Assembly: GCF_024462815.1 (NCBI RefSeq)
Contig: NZ_JANGCG010000002.1
Coordinates: 124,001-188,000, forward strand
From: Gemmiger formicilis
Lineage (GTDB): Bacteria > Bacillota > Clostridia > Oscillospirales > Ruminococcaceae
DNA: 64,000 bases
Reading direction: 5' to 3'
Below, piece after piece: positions 1 to 6,683 of this stretch. The notes beneath the pieces are model-generated. The model saw only the letters and a program-made list of their open reading frames with translations. It was not told where the DNA came from and searched no databases. The position numbers and the translations under genes were made by a program. Numbering within the stretch: the first letter of the stretch is position 1; the number at the start of each line of letters is the position of its first letter.

Positions 1-450
1 AACCTTGGCCACGTTGGCAAAGTAAGCCTCCACCACGGCCAGCGCATCACCGTCAAAATCATCGTCAATGCAGGCGCGCAGGTCCTCCTCGCGCCAGTCA
101 ATCTCGTAGTATTTGCCGGTCTTGGGGCCGTGGACATAGTGCGCACTGCCAATCCAGTAGTCATACTGGGTCGGGTCATCGTCACTGTACAGGTCCCATT
201 CAAGACCGCACAGAATGTCCAGCTTACCGGCGTAGCGCTCCTTCAGCTTGGCGACCTGCGCCTTGTACAGGGCGGTGCGGCTCTGGGTCATGCAATACTC
301 AAGGTCATGGGGGGTGTGGCTGTGGCCGCTGAAGCCCAGTGTCTGCAGCCCGGTCCGCCACGCGGTGACTGCAATGTCATCCAGCGTATTTTTGCCGTCG
401 CACAATTTAGAATGAACGTGTACAGAGCTTTTCAGGTATTCGCCTGCCAT
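1..450 (-). CDS. hisJ: Histidinol-phosphatase, PHP family (3' part missing)
   Basis: PHP-type phosphatase that would remove phosphate from L-histidinol phosphate, the step before HisD. The visible 150 residues include the N-terminal metal motif HVHSKLCDG (His11, His13), FSGHSHTPHD and GLEWDL, all typical of HisJ/HisK. The reading frame runs off the window start, so the C-terminal metal ligands cannot be checked. The ATG follows the hisIE stop by two bases, with an AAAGGA site inside the end of hisIE, so it is the last gene seen in the histidine operon. Family assignment is strong; substrate is inferred from context. Confidence 0.82.
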   Translation of the reverse strand, partial: MAGEYLKSSVHVHSKLCDGKNTLDDIAVTAWRTGLQTLGFSGHSHTPHDLEYCMTQSRTALYKAQVAKLKERYAGKLDILCGLEWDLYSDDDPTQYDYWIGSAHYVHGPKTGKYYEIDWREEDLRACIDDDFDGDALAVVEAYFANVAKV

Positions 451-452
451 AG

Positions 453-1109
453 TTACTGCATCCTTTCCTGCTTGACCTTATGGTCGATAACGTGTCGTTT
501 TTCGAGTTCTTTGGTGATGTCCTCCACGGAAATGCCCAGCTCAATCATCAGCACCATAACATGGTAGGCCAGGTCGCTGATTTCGTAGATGGTCTCCTCT
601 TTGTCGCGCTTGGAGCCCGCAATGATGACCTCGGTGGATTCCTCGCCGACTTTTTTGAGAATCTTTTCCAGACCCTTGTCGAACAGATAGGTGGTGTAGC
701 TGCCCTCCTTGGGGTTGGTCTTGCGGCCCTCAATGAGCTCATACAGGCCCTGCCAGGTGAACTGCTTCAGCTCGTCCGAGACATAGACAGGGTTGAAGAA
801 GCAGCTCTCCGCGCCGGTGTGGCAGGCGGGGCCGGACTTGACAACGTCAATGACAAGGGCATCCTTGTCGCAGTCGGCCGTGATGGAGACAACCCGCTGT
901 ACATTGCCGGAAGTCTCGCCCTTGCGCCAGATTTCCTGACGGCTGCGCGACCAGAACACGGTGCGGCCCTCGGCAATCGTGAGGGCCAGCGTCTCGGCGT
1001 TCATATAGGCAAGGGTCAGCACCTCTTTGGTGTAGTGGTCCTGCACGATGGCGGGAATCAGACCGTTGGCATCAAATTTGAGAGTCTTGGAATTTTCAGT
1101 GATTTCCAT
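453..1109 (-). CDS. hisIE: Bifunctional phosphoribosyl-AMP cyclohydrolase / phosphoribosyl-ATP pyrophosphatase
   Basis: Catalyses histidine steps 2 and 3: the C-terminal HisE domain hydrolyses PR-ATP to PR-AMP and the N-terminal HisI domain opens the ring of PR-AMP. HisI motifs are [23 protein letters not shown], the metal-binding DCDKDA and GPACHTG. The HisE part has [19 protein letters not shown]. The start chosen is the ATG with AGGAG eight bases upstream; a longer in-frame extension has no ribosome site. The 218 residues fit fused HisIE proteins. A 97-base gap separates it from hisF and holds a possible internal promoter. Confidence 0.96.
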   Translation of the reverse strand: MEITENSKTLKFDANGLIPAIVQDHYTKEVLTLAYMNAETLALTIAEGRTVFWSRSRQEIWRKGETSGNVQRVVSITADCDKDALVIDVVKSGPACHTGAESCFFNPVYVSDELKQFTWQGLYELIEGRKTNPKEGSYTTYLFDKGLEKILKKVGEESTEVIIAGSKRDKEETIYEISDLAYHVMVLMIELGISVEDITKELEKRHVIDHKVKQERMQ

Positions 1110-1137
1110 GTCGGACACTCCTAAAGTAATATAGTTT

Positions 1138-1166
1138 AGTGTACCTCTTTTTGTGCGTTTTGGCAA
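1138..1166 (-). promoter_or_regulatory. Possible internal promoter before hisIE
   Basis: Reading the minus strand, TTGCCA and TACACT are separated by 17 bases and lie about 30 bases before the hisIE start. The -10 box is only a partial match. It lies in the only sizeable gap of the operon and could boost the two distal genes. No experimental support. Confidence 0.4.
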
Positions 1167-1206
1167 GAGGTTTTTGGTTGACGGTTTACAAAACGGCGGG
1201 CAAAAA

Positions 1207-1965
1207 TCACACCCGCATCTCCACGCCGTTGGCGCGCAGATACTGCTTCAGGGCGTTTATCTCTACCTGTTTTGTGTGGAAGATGGACGCGGCCAGACCG
1301 GCATCCACGGCAGGGTGGTTGCGGAACAGCTCGAGAAAATCCTCCTGCCTGCCCGCGCCGCCGGAGGCAATGATGGGTACGGCGCAGCGCGCCGCCACGG
1401 CGTCCAGCAGCTCCAAATCAAAGCCGTTCCTGACGCCGTCTGTGTCGATGGAGTTGACAACCAGCTCCCCTGCCCCGCTCCTGACGCCCTGTTCCAGCCA
1501 GTCCAGCGCGTCAATGCCGGTGTTCTCGCGCCCGCCCTTGGAGAACAGCATAAATTTGCCGTCCACACGCTTGATGTCGGCGGAGAGCACTACGCACTGG
1601 TTGCCGTATTTCTGCGCGGCGGCCGGGATAAGCCCGGGGTTGCGGATAGCGCCCGAGTTGACGCTGACCTTGTCTGCGCCGCATTTGAGCACGCGGTCGA
1701 AGTCCTCCAGCGTGTTGATGCCGCCGCCGACCGTCAGCGGAATGAAAATTTGGCTGGCCACCTGCCGCAGGATGTCGGTGAAGAGTCCGCGCCCCTCAAC
1801 GCTGGCGGTAATATCGTAAAAGACCAGCTCGTCCGCGCCGGAGGCGTTGTAGTACCGCGCCATCTCGACCGGGTCTGCCATATCCTGCAGCCCTGTGAAG
1901 TTGACGCCCTTGACAACTCGCCCATTTTTGACGTCCAGACAAGGAATAATGCGCTTGGTAATCAA
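1207..1965 (-). CDS. hisF: Imidazole glycerol phosphate synthase, cyclase subunit
   Basis: Cyclase half of the HisF-HisH glutamine amidotransferase complex; it joins ammonia from HisH to PRFAR, giving imidazole glycerol phosphate and AICAR. The 252-residue TIM barrel starts [18 protein letters not shown] and keeps the catalytic aspartates in CLDV and in SADIKRVDG, plus VGGGI and the phosphate-binding IASGGAG. The start codon is TTG: no upstream in-frame ATG fits, and GGGAGGG stands at the right distance before it. It begins 15 bases after hisA. Confidence 0.97.
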   Translation of the reverse strand: MITKRIIPCLDVKNGRVVKGVNFTGLQDMADPVEMARYYNASGADELVFYDITASVEGRGLFTDILRQVASQIFIPLTVGGGINTLEDFDRVLKCGADKVSVNSGAIRNPGLIPAAAQKYGNQCVVLSADIKRVDGKFMLFSKGGRENTGIDALDWLEQGVRSGAGELVVNSIDTDGVRNGFDLELLDAVAARCAVPIIASGGAGRQEDFLELFRNHPAVDAGLAASIFHTKQVEINALKQYLRANGVEMRV

Positions 1966-1980
1966 TGCGGTTCCCTCCCC

Positions 1981-2697
1981 TTATGTTTCGTACAGCCGCA
2001 CAGCCTCTGCCAGATCAATGGCGTCGGTGTAGATGGATTTGCCCAGAATGGCGGCGTGGCAGTGCATGGCCTGCAGCTCGACCAGCTCCTGCATGGTGGC
2101 AATGCCGCCGCTGGCAGTGATTTCCAGACCGGGAATCGTCAAAAGCTCACGATAGAGCGAAAGATTGGTGCCCTGCATCGTGCCGTCCCGGGAAATATCG
2201 GTGGCAATGACCGCCTTGACGCCGGCCTCGGCACAGCGGCGGCAGAACGCAACACCCGGCTCGGGGGTGATTTCCTTCCAGCCGTTGACAGCCACAAGGC
2301 CGTCGCGCATATCAACGCCAACCGCGATGTGCGCACCGTATTTCTGTGCCATTTCCGCCGTGAAGTCGAAGTTTTTTACAGCAATCGTGCCCAGAATACA
2401 GCGGTCCACACCCAAATCCAGATAGCGGCGGATGCGCTCCTCGTCCCGGATGCCGCCGCCGACCTCAATTTTCAGGCCGCCCAGCTTGGCAATGGCGGCA
2501 ATCGTTTCCATATTGGCGGTGGTGTCATCCTTGGCACCGTCCAGATCCACCACGTGCAGATATTTCGCACCGGCGTCAATAAATTGCTGCGCCTGCGCCA
2601 CAGGGTCGGCGTTGTAGACGGTCATCTGGTCATAATCGCCCTGATACAGCCGCACGGCCTGACCGCCGCGCAGGTCAATGGCAGGATATAATTTCAT
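1981..2697 (-). CDS. hisA: ProFAR isomerase (HisA)
   Basis: Isomerises 5'-ProFAR to PRFAR, the fourth histidine step. A 238-residue TIM barrel with PAIDLRGGQAVRL containing the catalytic Asp, HVVDLDGAK, VGGGIRD and the second Asp in TDISRDGTM. Related to HisF by ancient duplication. It sits 15 bases after hisH and 15 before hisF, so the three genes are probably co-translated. Length and motifs are complete. Confidence 0.97.
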   Translation of the reverse strand: MKLYPAIDLRGGQAVRLYQGDYDQMTVYNADPVAQAQQFIDAGAKYLHVVDLDGAKDDTTANMETIAAIAKLGGLKIEVGGGIRDEERIRRYLDLGVDRCILGTIAVKNFDFTAEMAQKYGAHIAVGVDMRDGLVAVNGWKEITPEPGVAFCRRCAEAGVKAVIATDISRDGTMQGTNLSLYRELLTIPGLEITASGGIATMQELVELQAMHCHAAILGKSIYTDAIDLAEAVRLYET

Positions 2698-2712
2698 GAT
2701 TTTCCCTCCGTT

Positions 2713-3330
2713 TTACAGCTCGGCAAAGGCCTTCAGCAGCCGCAGGCCGGTGTCGCCGGATTTCTCCGGGTGGAACTGGGTGCCGTACACCAGCCCCTGC
2801 CGCACCGCGCCGGTGACAGGGATGCTGTACTCGCTCGTTGCAAGGGTCGAAGCAGCGCAGTTTTTGGCGTAGTAGCTGTGCACATAGTAGACGTACTCGC
2901 CGTTTTTGACGTACTTGAACAGCGGGTCAGTCTCGCGCCCAGGCACAATCTCCATTGCGTTCCAACCGATGTGCGGCACCTTCAGCGCCGGGTCAGCCAG
3001 ATCGTCCGCCAGCGGGCAGACCTCGCCGGGAATCAGGCCAAGGCCGCGGTGCTCGCCGTATTCGTAGCTTTTTTCAAACAGCAGCTGCATCCCGAGACAG
3101 ATGCCCAGCAGCGGCTTTTTCTGCGTTTCTTCGCGCAGAACCGGCACAAGGCCGGTGGCCTCCAGCTTGGCCATTGCGTCCGCAAACGCCCCGACGCCCG
3201 GCAGCAGAATGTGGTCTGCCGCCCGCAAATCCGCGGCATCGCGGGTTACCCGCACCTCAGCCCCCAGACTTTTCACGCTGGACGACAGGCTGAACAGGTT
3301 GCCGACGCCGTAGTCAACGATTGCGATCAT
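2713..3330 (-). CDS. hisH: Imidazole glycerol phosphate synthase, glutamine amidotransferase subunit
   Basis: Supplies ammonia from glutamine to HisF. A 205-residue class I amidotransferase with the nucleophile Cys78 in LLGICLGMQLLF and the His188/Glu190 pair in QFHPEKSG. The N-terminus IAIVDYGVGNL and the VGAF loop are typical. Its ATG overlaps the TGA of the upstream RAYT gene (ATGA), so its translation may depend on reading through that transposase gene. Normally hisB or hisC would stand directly upstream. Confidence 0.97.
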   Translation of the reverse strand: MIAIVDYGVGNLFSLSSSVKSLGAEVRVTRDAADLRAADHILLPGVGAFADAMAKLEATGLVPVLREETQKKPLLGICLGMQLLFEKSYEYGEHRGLGLIPGEVCPLADDLADPALKVPHIGWNAMEIVPGRETDPLFKYVKNGEYVYYVHSYYAKNCAASTLATSEYSIPVTGAVRQGLVYGTQFHPEKSGDTGLRLLKAFAEL

Positions 3331-3836
3331 AATACTTCCCCCTCTGTATAGAATGTATCCATGGCCCAGCGGGCCGGATTGGTGAGAATGTACTCGTGAA
3401 TTTCCCGATATTCTGCTTCGCTGCGAACAATGTGATCATAGAAGGAGCGCTGAAAAACACAGCAGCCCGTCTCGTGCGCTACGCGCCCCTTGAAGGTGCG
3501 GACTCTCTGGGAAATTGTAGGGGCCGATGCTGGCATCGGCCCGCCGTTGCCGCTGCCGGGAATGACGATCAGGCAGTGCAGGTGGTTGGGCATGACAACA
3601 TAAGCTGTCACACCCGGGATCATCTGCAGGTACTTCTGTACGGTCCTTCCGAGCGGTGAAAGCACTACGGGAACGCCTGCACGCGGGTCGATGCGAGCAT
3701 CGACCCCTACAGACGATGGCGGAATACTGCCAAACAGACACCGCCTGCCCTTGGCACAAATTGTTACGAAATAAGCTCCCGGCTGACAGTAATCGTAGCC
3801 TTTCAGACGCGCCGCCTTGCGCTTTGGAAGCATCAT
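3327..3836 (-). CDS. REP-associated tyrosine transposase (RAYT1) inside the histidine operon
   Basis: Y1/HUH-type single-strand transposase of 169 residues. Visible signatures are GAYFVTICAKGR at the N-terminus, the HUH pair in VVMPNHLHCLIV, and the candidate tyrosine helix SFYDHIVRSEAEYREIHEYI. The start ATG overlaps the hisC stop, and its stop TGA overlaps the hisH start; both are ATGA. Two GTAG-plus-hairpin repeats are translated in frame, one between CLFGSI and LSPLGRT (giving VGVDARIDP), the other after GSGNGG (giving PMPASAPT). RAYTs are usually single-copy and thought domesticated; function here is unknown. Confidence 0.9.
   Translation of the reverse strand: MMLPKRKAARLKGYDYCQPGAYFVTICAKGRRCLFGSIPPSSVGVDARIDPRAGVPVVLSPLGRTVQKYLQMIPGVTAYVVMPNHLHCLIVIPGSGNGGPMPASAPTISQRVRTFKGRVAHETGCCVFQRSFYDHIVRSEAEYREIHEYILTNPARWAMDTFYTEGEVL
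3517..3546 (+). repeat. REP palindrome 1a inside RAYT1
   Basis: GTAG (3517-3520) is followed by a perfect 10-bp stem, 3521-3530 with 3533-3542, and a two-base loop, then GCCG. GTAG plus a palindrome is the defining layout of REP elements. It points toward copy 1b and is read in frame on the opposite strand as part of RAYT1. Confidence 0.85.
3682..3710 (-). repeat. REP palindrome 1b inside RAYT1
   Basis: On the minus strand GTAG (3710-3707) precedes a perfect 10-bp stem, 3697-3706 with 3685-3694, with a two-base loop. The stem matches copy 1a at nearly all positions (CGATGC/GCATCG core; only compensated or loop bases differ). Copies 1a and 1b face each other about 140 bases apart. Confidence 0.85.
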
Positions 3837-4897
3837 TCTGCCAAAATCTCATCCAGTGCGGCAAAGAAGCGCTGCATCTGCTCCGGCGTGCCGATGGTAA
3901 TGCGCAGATAATCGGAAATGCGCGGCGCGTTGAAATGGCGGATGAGGATGCCGCGGGCCCGCAGCTGCTCAAAAATCTCCACGCAGGGCATACGGTCAGT
4001 GGTGGCAAACAGGAAATTGGTGGAGGAGTCAAACACCGTGAAGCCGCGGCGGCGCAGCTCGGCGGTGGTGTGGGTGCGCTCGGCAATGACCTTTGCCGTC
4101 ACATCGGCAAAATAGGCCTCATCCGAGATGGCGGCCACGCCCGCCGCCTGCGTCATGGAATTGACGTTGTAAGGGCTGTAGCTGAATTTGACGCGGTTCA
4201 TATCGGCAATCAGCTCCGGCCGCGCAATGCAGAAGCCCAGCCGTGCCCCGGCCAGATTGTGGGTCTTGGAGAAGGTGTGGGTGATGACCAGATTGTCATA
4301 TTTTTCCAGCAGCGGCAGGCAGGAGGAGCCCGCGGGGGCAAACTCCACATAGGTTTCGTCCACAATGACGATGTTGTCGGGGTTGGTTTTCAGCACTTCC
4401 TCAATCGCCGCCACCGGGGCCAGCAGGCTGGTGGGCGCGTTGGGGTTGGCAATGACAATGGTCTCGTGCAGGCCGCAGTATTTTTTGAGGTCGATGGTCA
4501 AATCATCCTCCAGCGGGATAACGTGCTGCGGGATGTGCAGCAAATCACACAGCACCGTATAAAAGCTGTAGGTGACATCGGCAAAGGCCAGCGGCGTGGC
4601 TTCATCACAGAAGGCGCGCAGGGCCAGCAGCAGGTTTTCGTCACTGCCGTTGCCGCAGAGGATGTTTTCCGGCTGGACGCCCCAGTGCCTGGCAATGGCG
4701 GCGTTGAGGCTGCCGTTTGTCAGATCCGAGTACAGCCGCAGCCCCGGTACCGCCGCCGCCACCGCCGCCGCCACGCCGGGCGCGGGCGGATAGGGGTTTT
4801 CGTTGGCGTTGAGCTTGACGAGGTCGGCAATTTTCAGTTGCTCGCCGGGGGTATAGGGCTCCAGCGAGGCGAGTGTTTTGGTAAAATAACGGCTCAT
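3833..4897 (-). CDS. hisC: Histidinol-phosphate aminotransferase
   Basis: PLP enzyme that transaminates imidazole acetol phosphate with glutamate, the seventh step. 354 residues, fold type I. Features are LNANENPYPP near the start, NPNAPTS, IVDETYVEF and the PLP lysine in SKTHNLAGARLGF. The start is the ATG with GGAGG eight bases before it; this ATG overlaps the stop of RAYT2, and the hisC stop overlaps the start of RAYT1. hisC is therefore framed on both sides by transposase genes. Confidence 0.96.
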   Translation of the reverse strand: MSRYFTKTLASLEPYTPGEQLKIADLVKLNANENPYPPAPGVAAAVAAAVPGLRLYSDLTNGSLNAAIARHWGVQPENILCGNGSDENLLLALRAFCDEATPLAFADVTYSFYTVLCDLLHIPQHVIPLEDDLTIDLKKYCGLHETIVIANPNAPTSLLAPVAAIEEVLKTNPDNIVIVDETYVEFAPAGSSCLPLLEKYDNLVITHTFSKTHNLAGARLGFCIARPELIADMNRVKFSYSPYNVNSMTQAAGVAAISDEAYFADVTAKVIAERTHTTAELRRRGFTVFDSSTNFLFATTDRMPCVEIFEQLRARGILIRHFNAPRISDYLRITIGTPEQMQRFFAALDEILAE

Positions 4898-5400
4898 GGG
4901 TGTTCCTCCCCATCCGATAAGTAAAAGGTGTCGGTGTGCCATTTGGCGGGATTGTTCCGGATGTATTGCAGGATTTCCTCATAATCCCGCGGCCCGCGAA
5001 TGACATGGTCATAATAGGATGTCTGCCAGATGGAATGGCCAAGCTGCCTGGTAATCAATGCCTTCCAGCCCTTTACGATTCCGGGGATTGTAGGGCGGGG
5101 TGACCCCACCCCGCCGTTTGACAGCTCACGGATAGTCAGCAGCAGATGGATGTGATTGGGCATAATTACATAGGCATCCAGCGCTACATGGGGATATGCG
5201 GTGGGAATCGTTAAGGTCACGGTATCTACAATCCTTCCAATGGGTGTCAACGCGATGTCCGGCGGGGTGAGGTCACCCCGCCCTACGATTTTCGATAAAA
5301 GGTGCTTTTTGCCCAATGTGCATACGGTTATAAAGTAAGAACCCGGGCAGCCGTAATTATGCTTTTTCAGGCGCGGATGTTTCCGCTTCGCCAGCTCCAT
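4894..5400 (-). CDS. REP-associated tyrosine transposase (RAYT2) inside the histidine operon
   Basis: Second Y1/HUH transposase, 168 residues, clearly related to but diverged from RAYT1. GSYFITVCTLGKK, the HUH pair in VIMPNHIHLLL, and SYYDHVIRGPRDYEEILQYI are visible. Its ATG overlaps the hisD stop (TGATG) and its TGA overlaps the hisC ATG. Two internal GTAG-hairpins sit at the same two protein positions as in RAYT1 (after SKI, encoding VGRGDLTPP; after LSNGG, encoding VGSPRPT), but with a different stem sequence. A GTG just upstream (5403) is a less likely start. Confidence 0.9.
   Translation of the reverse strand: MELAKRKHPRLKKHNYGCPGSYFITVCTLGKKHLLSKIVGRGDLTPPDIALTPIGRIVDTVTLTIPTAYPHVALDAYVIMPNHIHLLLTIRELSNGGVGSPRPTIPGIVKGWKALITRQLGHSIWQTSYYDHVIRGPRDYEEILQYIRNNPAKWHTDTFYLSDGEEHP
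5090..5116 (+). repeat. REP palindrome 2a inside RAYT2
   Basis: GTAG (5090-5093) then an 8-bp stem, 5094-5101 with 5108-5115 (GGCGGGGT/ACCCCGCC), and a six-base loop. It is oriented toward copy 2b. The stem sequence differs from RAYT1's repeats while the GTAG start and CGCCG end are kept. Confidence 0.83.
5258..5286 (-). repeat. REP palindrome 2b inside RAYT2
   Basis: On the minus strand GTAG (5286-5283) precedes a perfect 10-bp stem, 5273-5282 with 5261-5270, with a GG/CC loop. Its core matches copy 2a. It is in frame with the transposase, adding about ten residues. Confidence 0.84.
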
Positions 5401-6683
5401 CACTCAAATCGGATCGTCACACTCTTGGCGTGGGCGTGCAGGCCTTCGTGCTCGGCAAAGTTGGCGATGCGGCCCTGAACCTCGCCCAGAGCCTCGCGGG
5501 TGTAGTAGATAAAGCTGGACTTCTTGACGAAATCGTCCACGCCCAGAGGGCTCGAGAACCGCGCAGTGCCGCTGGTGGGCAAGGTGTGGTTCGGCCCGGC
5601 AAAGTAATCGCCCAGCGCCTCGGGCACATTCTTGCCGAGGAAGATGCTGCCCGCGTTCTGCACCGAGTTGAGAACCGCAAACGGGTCATCCACGCAGATT
5701 TCCAGATGCTCCGGCGCGATGATGTTGACGGCCTCAATCGCCTTGTTCATATCATCGGTCACGATGATTTTGCCGTTGGTGTCCACGCTGGCGCGGGCAA
5801 TGGCGGCGCGGGGCAGCTGCGGAATCTGCACCTCCAGCTCGGCCTGCACGGCCTTGGCCAGCTCCCAGCTGTCGGTGACCAGCACCGGGCTGGCCAGCTT
5901 GTCATGCTCGGCCTGGCTCAACAGGTCGGCGGCTACCCATGCGGGGTTGCAGCTGCCGTCTGCCAGCACCAGAATCTCGGACGGGCCGGCAATCATATCA
6001 ATGCCAACCTTGCCGAAAACCTTGCGCTTTGCCGTTGCAACGTAGATATTTCCGGGGCCGACAATCTTGTCCACGGCGGGCACGCTCTCGGTGCCGTAGG
6101 CAAGGGCGGCCACGGCCTGTGCGCCGCCGGTTTTGAAAATCAGGTCAATGCCCGCAATGACAGCCGCGGCCAGAATGGCGGGGTTCACCTTGCCATCGCG
6201 GCCCGCGGGGGTGGTCATAACAATCTGCTTGACGCCCGCGACCTTGGCGGGAATCACGTCCATCAGCACGGTGGAGGGGTAGGCCGCCGTGCCGCCGGGC
6301 ACATAAACGCCCGCCCGCTGGATGGGGGTGTACTTCTGCCCCAGCACAATGCCGGGCTTGTCATTGACAACAAAATTCTTATGGAGCTGCTGCTCATGGA
6401 AGTGGCGGATGTTCTCGGCGGCCATCTTCAGCGTGGTGATGAACTCCGGGTCGGTCTTGTCCAGCTCGGCAAAGGCTTCATCAATCTCCGCCTGGCTGAC
6501 GCGGACATCGGTCAGATCGGCATGGTCAAACTTGGCCGCGTAGTCAATCAGTGCGGCGTCGCCGCGGGCGCGGACGTCCGCAATGATGGCGTCGACGGTG
6601 GCCTCCACATCGGCCTCGGCGCGGATGTCGCGGTTCAGGATTTCCTCGGGGCGTACCTCATCAAAGTCATACAGACGAATCAT
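5400..6683 (-). CDS. hisD: Histidinol dehydrogenase
   Basis: Zinc enzyme doing the two last oxidations, histidinol to histidine, with NAD. 427 residues. Typical are YVPGGTAAYPSTVLMDVIPAKVAGV, the metal/catalytic stretches LLSQAEHD and APEHLEI, and PNHTLPTSGTARF. The start ATG overlaps the hisZG stop (ATGA). Length matches the family. Confidence 0.98.
   Translation of the reverse strand: MIRLYDFDEVRPEEILNRDIRAEADVEATVDAIIADVRARGDAALIDYAAKFDHADLTDVRVSQAEIDEAFAELDKTDPEFITTLKMAAENIRHFHEQQLHKNFVVNDKPGIVLGQKYTPIQRAGVYVPGGTAAYPSTVLMDVIPAKVAGVKQIVMTTPAGRDGKVNPAILAAAVIAGIDLIFKTGGAQAVAALAYGTESVPAVDKIVGPGNIYVATAKRKVFGKVGIDMIAGPSEILVLADGSCNPAWVAADLLSQAEHDKLASPVLVTDSWELAKAVQAELEVQIPQLPRAAIARASVDTNGKIIVTDDMNKAIEAVNIIAPEHLEICVDDPFAVLNSVQNAGSIFLGKNVPEALGDYFAGPNHTLPTSGTARFSSPLGVDDFVKKSSFIYYTREALGEVQGRIANFAEHEGLHAHAKSVTIRFE

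Noticed and set aside
1153..2691. Long plus-strand frame opposite hisF and hisA (also similar ones opposite hisD, recG, MMPL and others)
   Set aside because: Mirror frames of GC-rich genes on the other strand; no ribosome sites or domains, while the minus-strand genes have full motifs.
3327..5403. RAYT2-hisC-RAYT1 as a composite transposon carrying hisC
   Set aside because: The two RAYTs are in direct order with different repeats, no shared flanks or target duplications, and hisC is a normal operon member.
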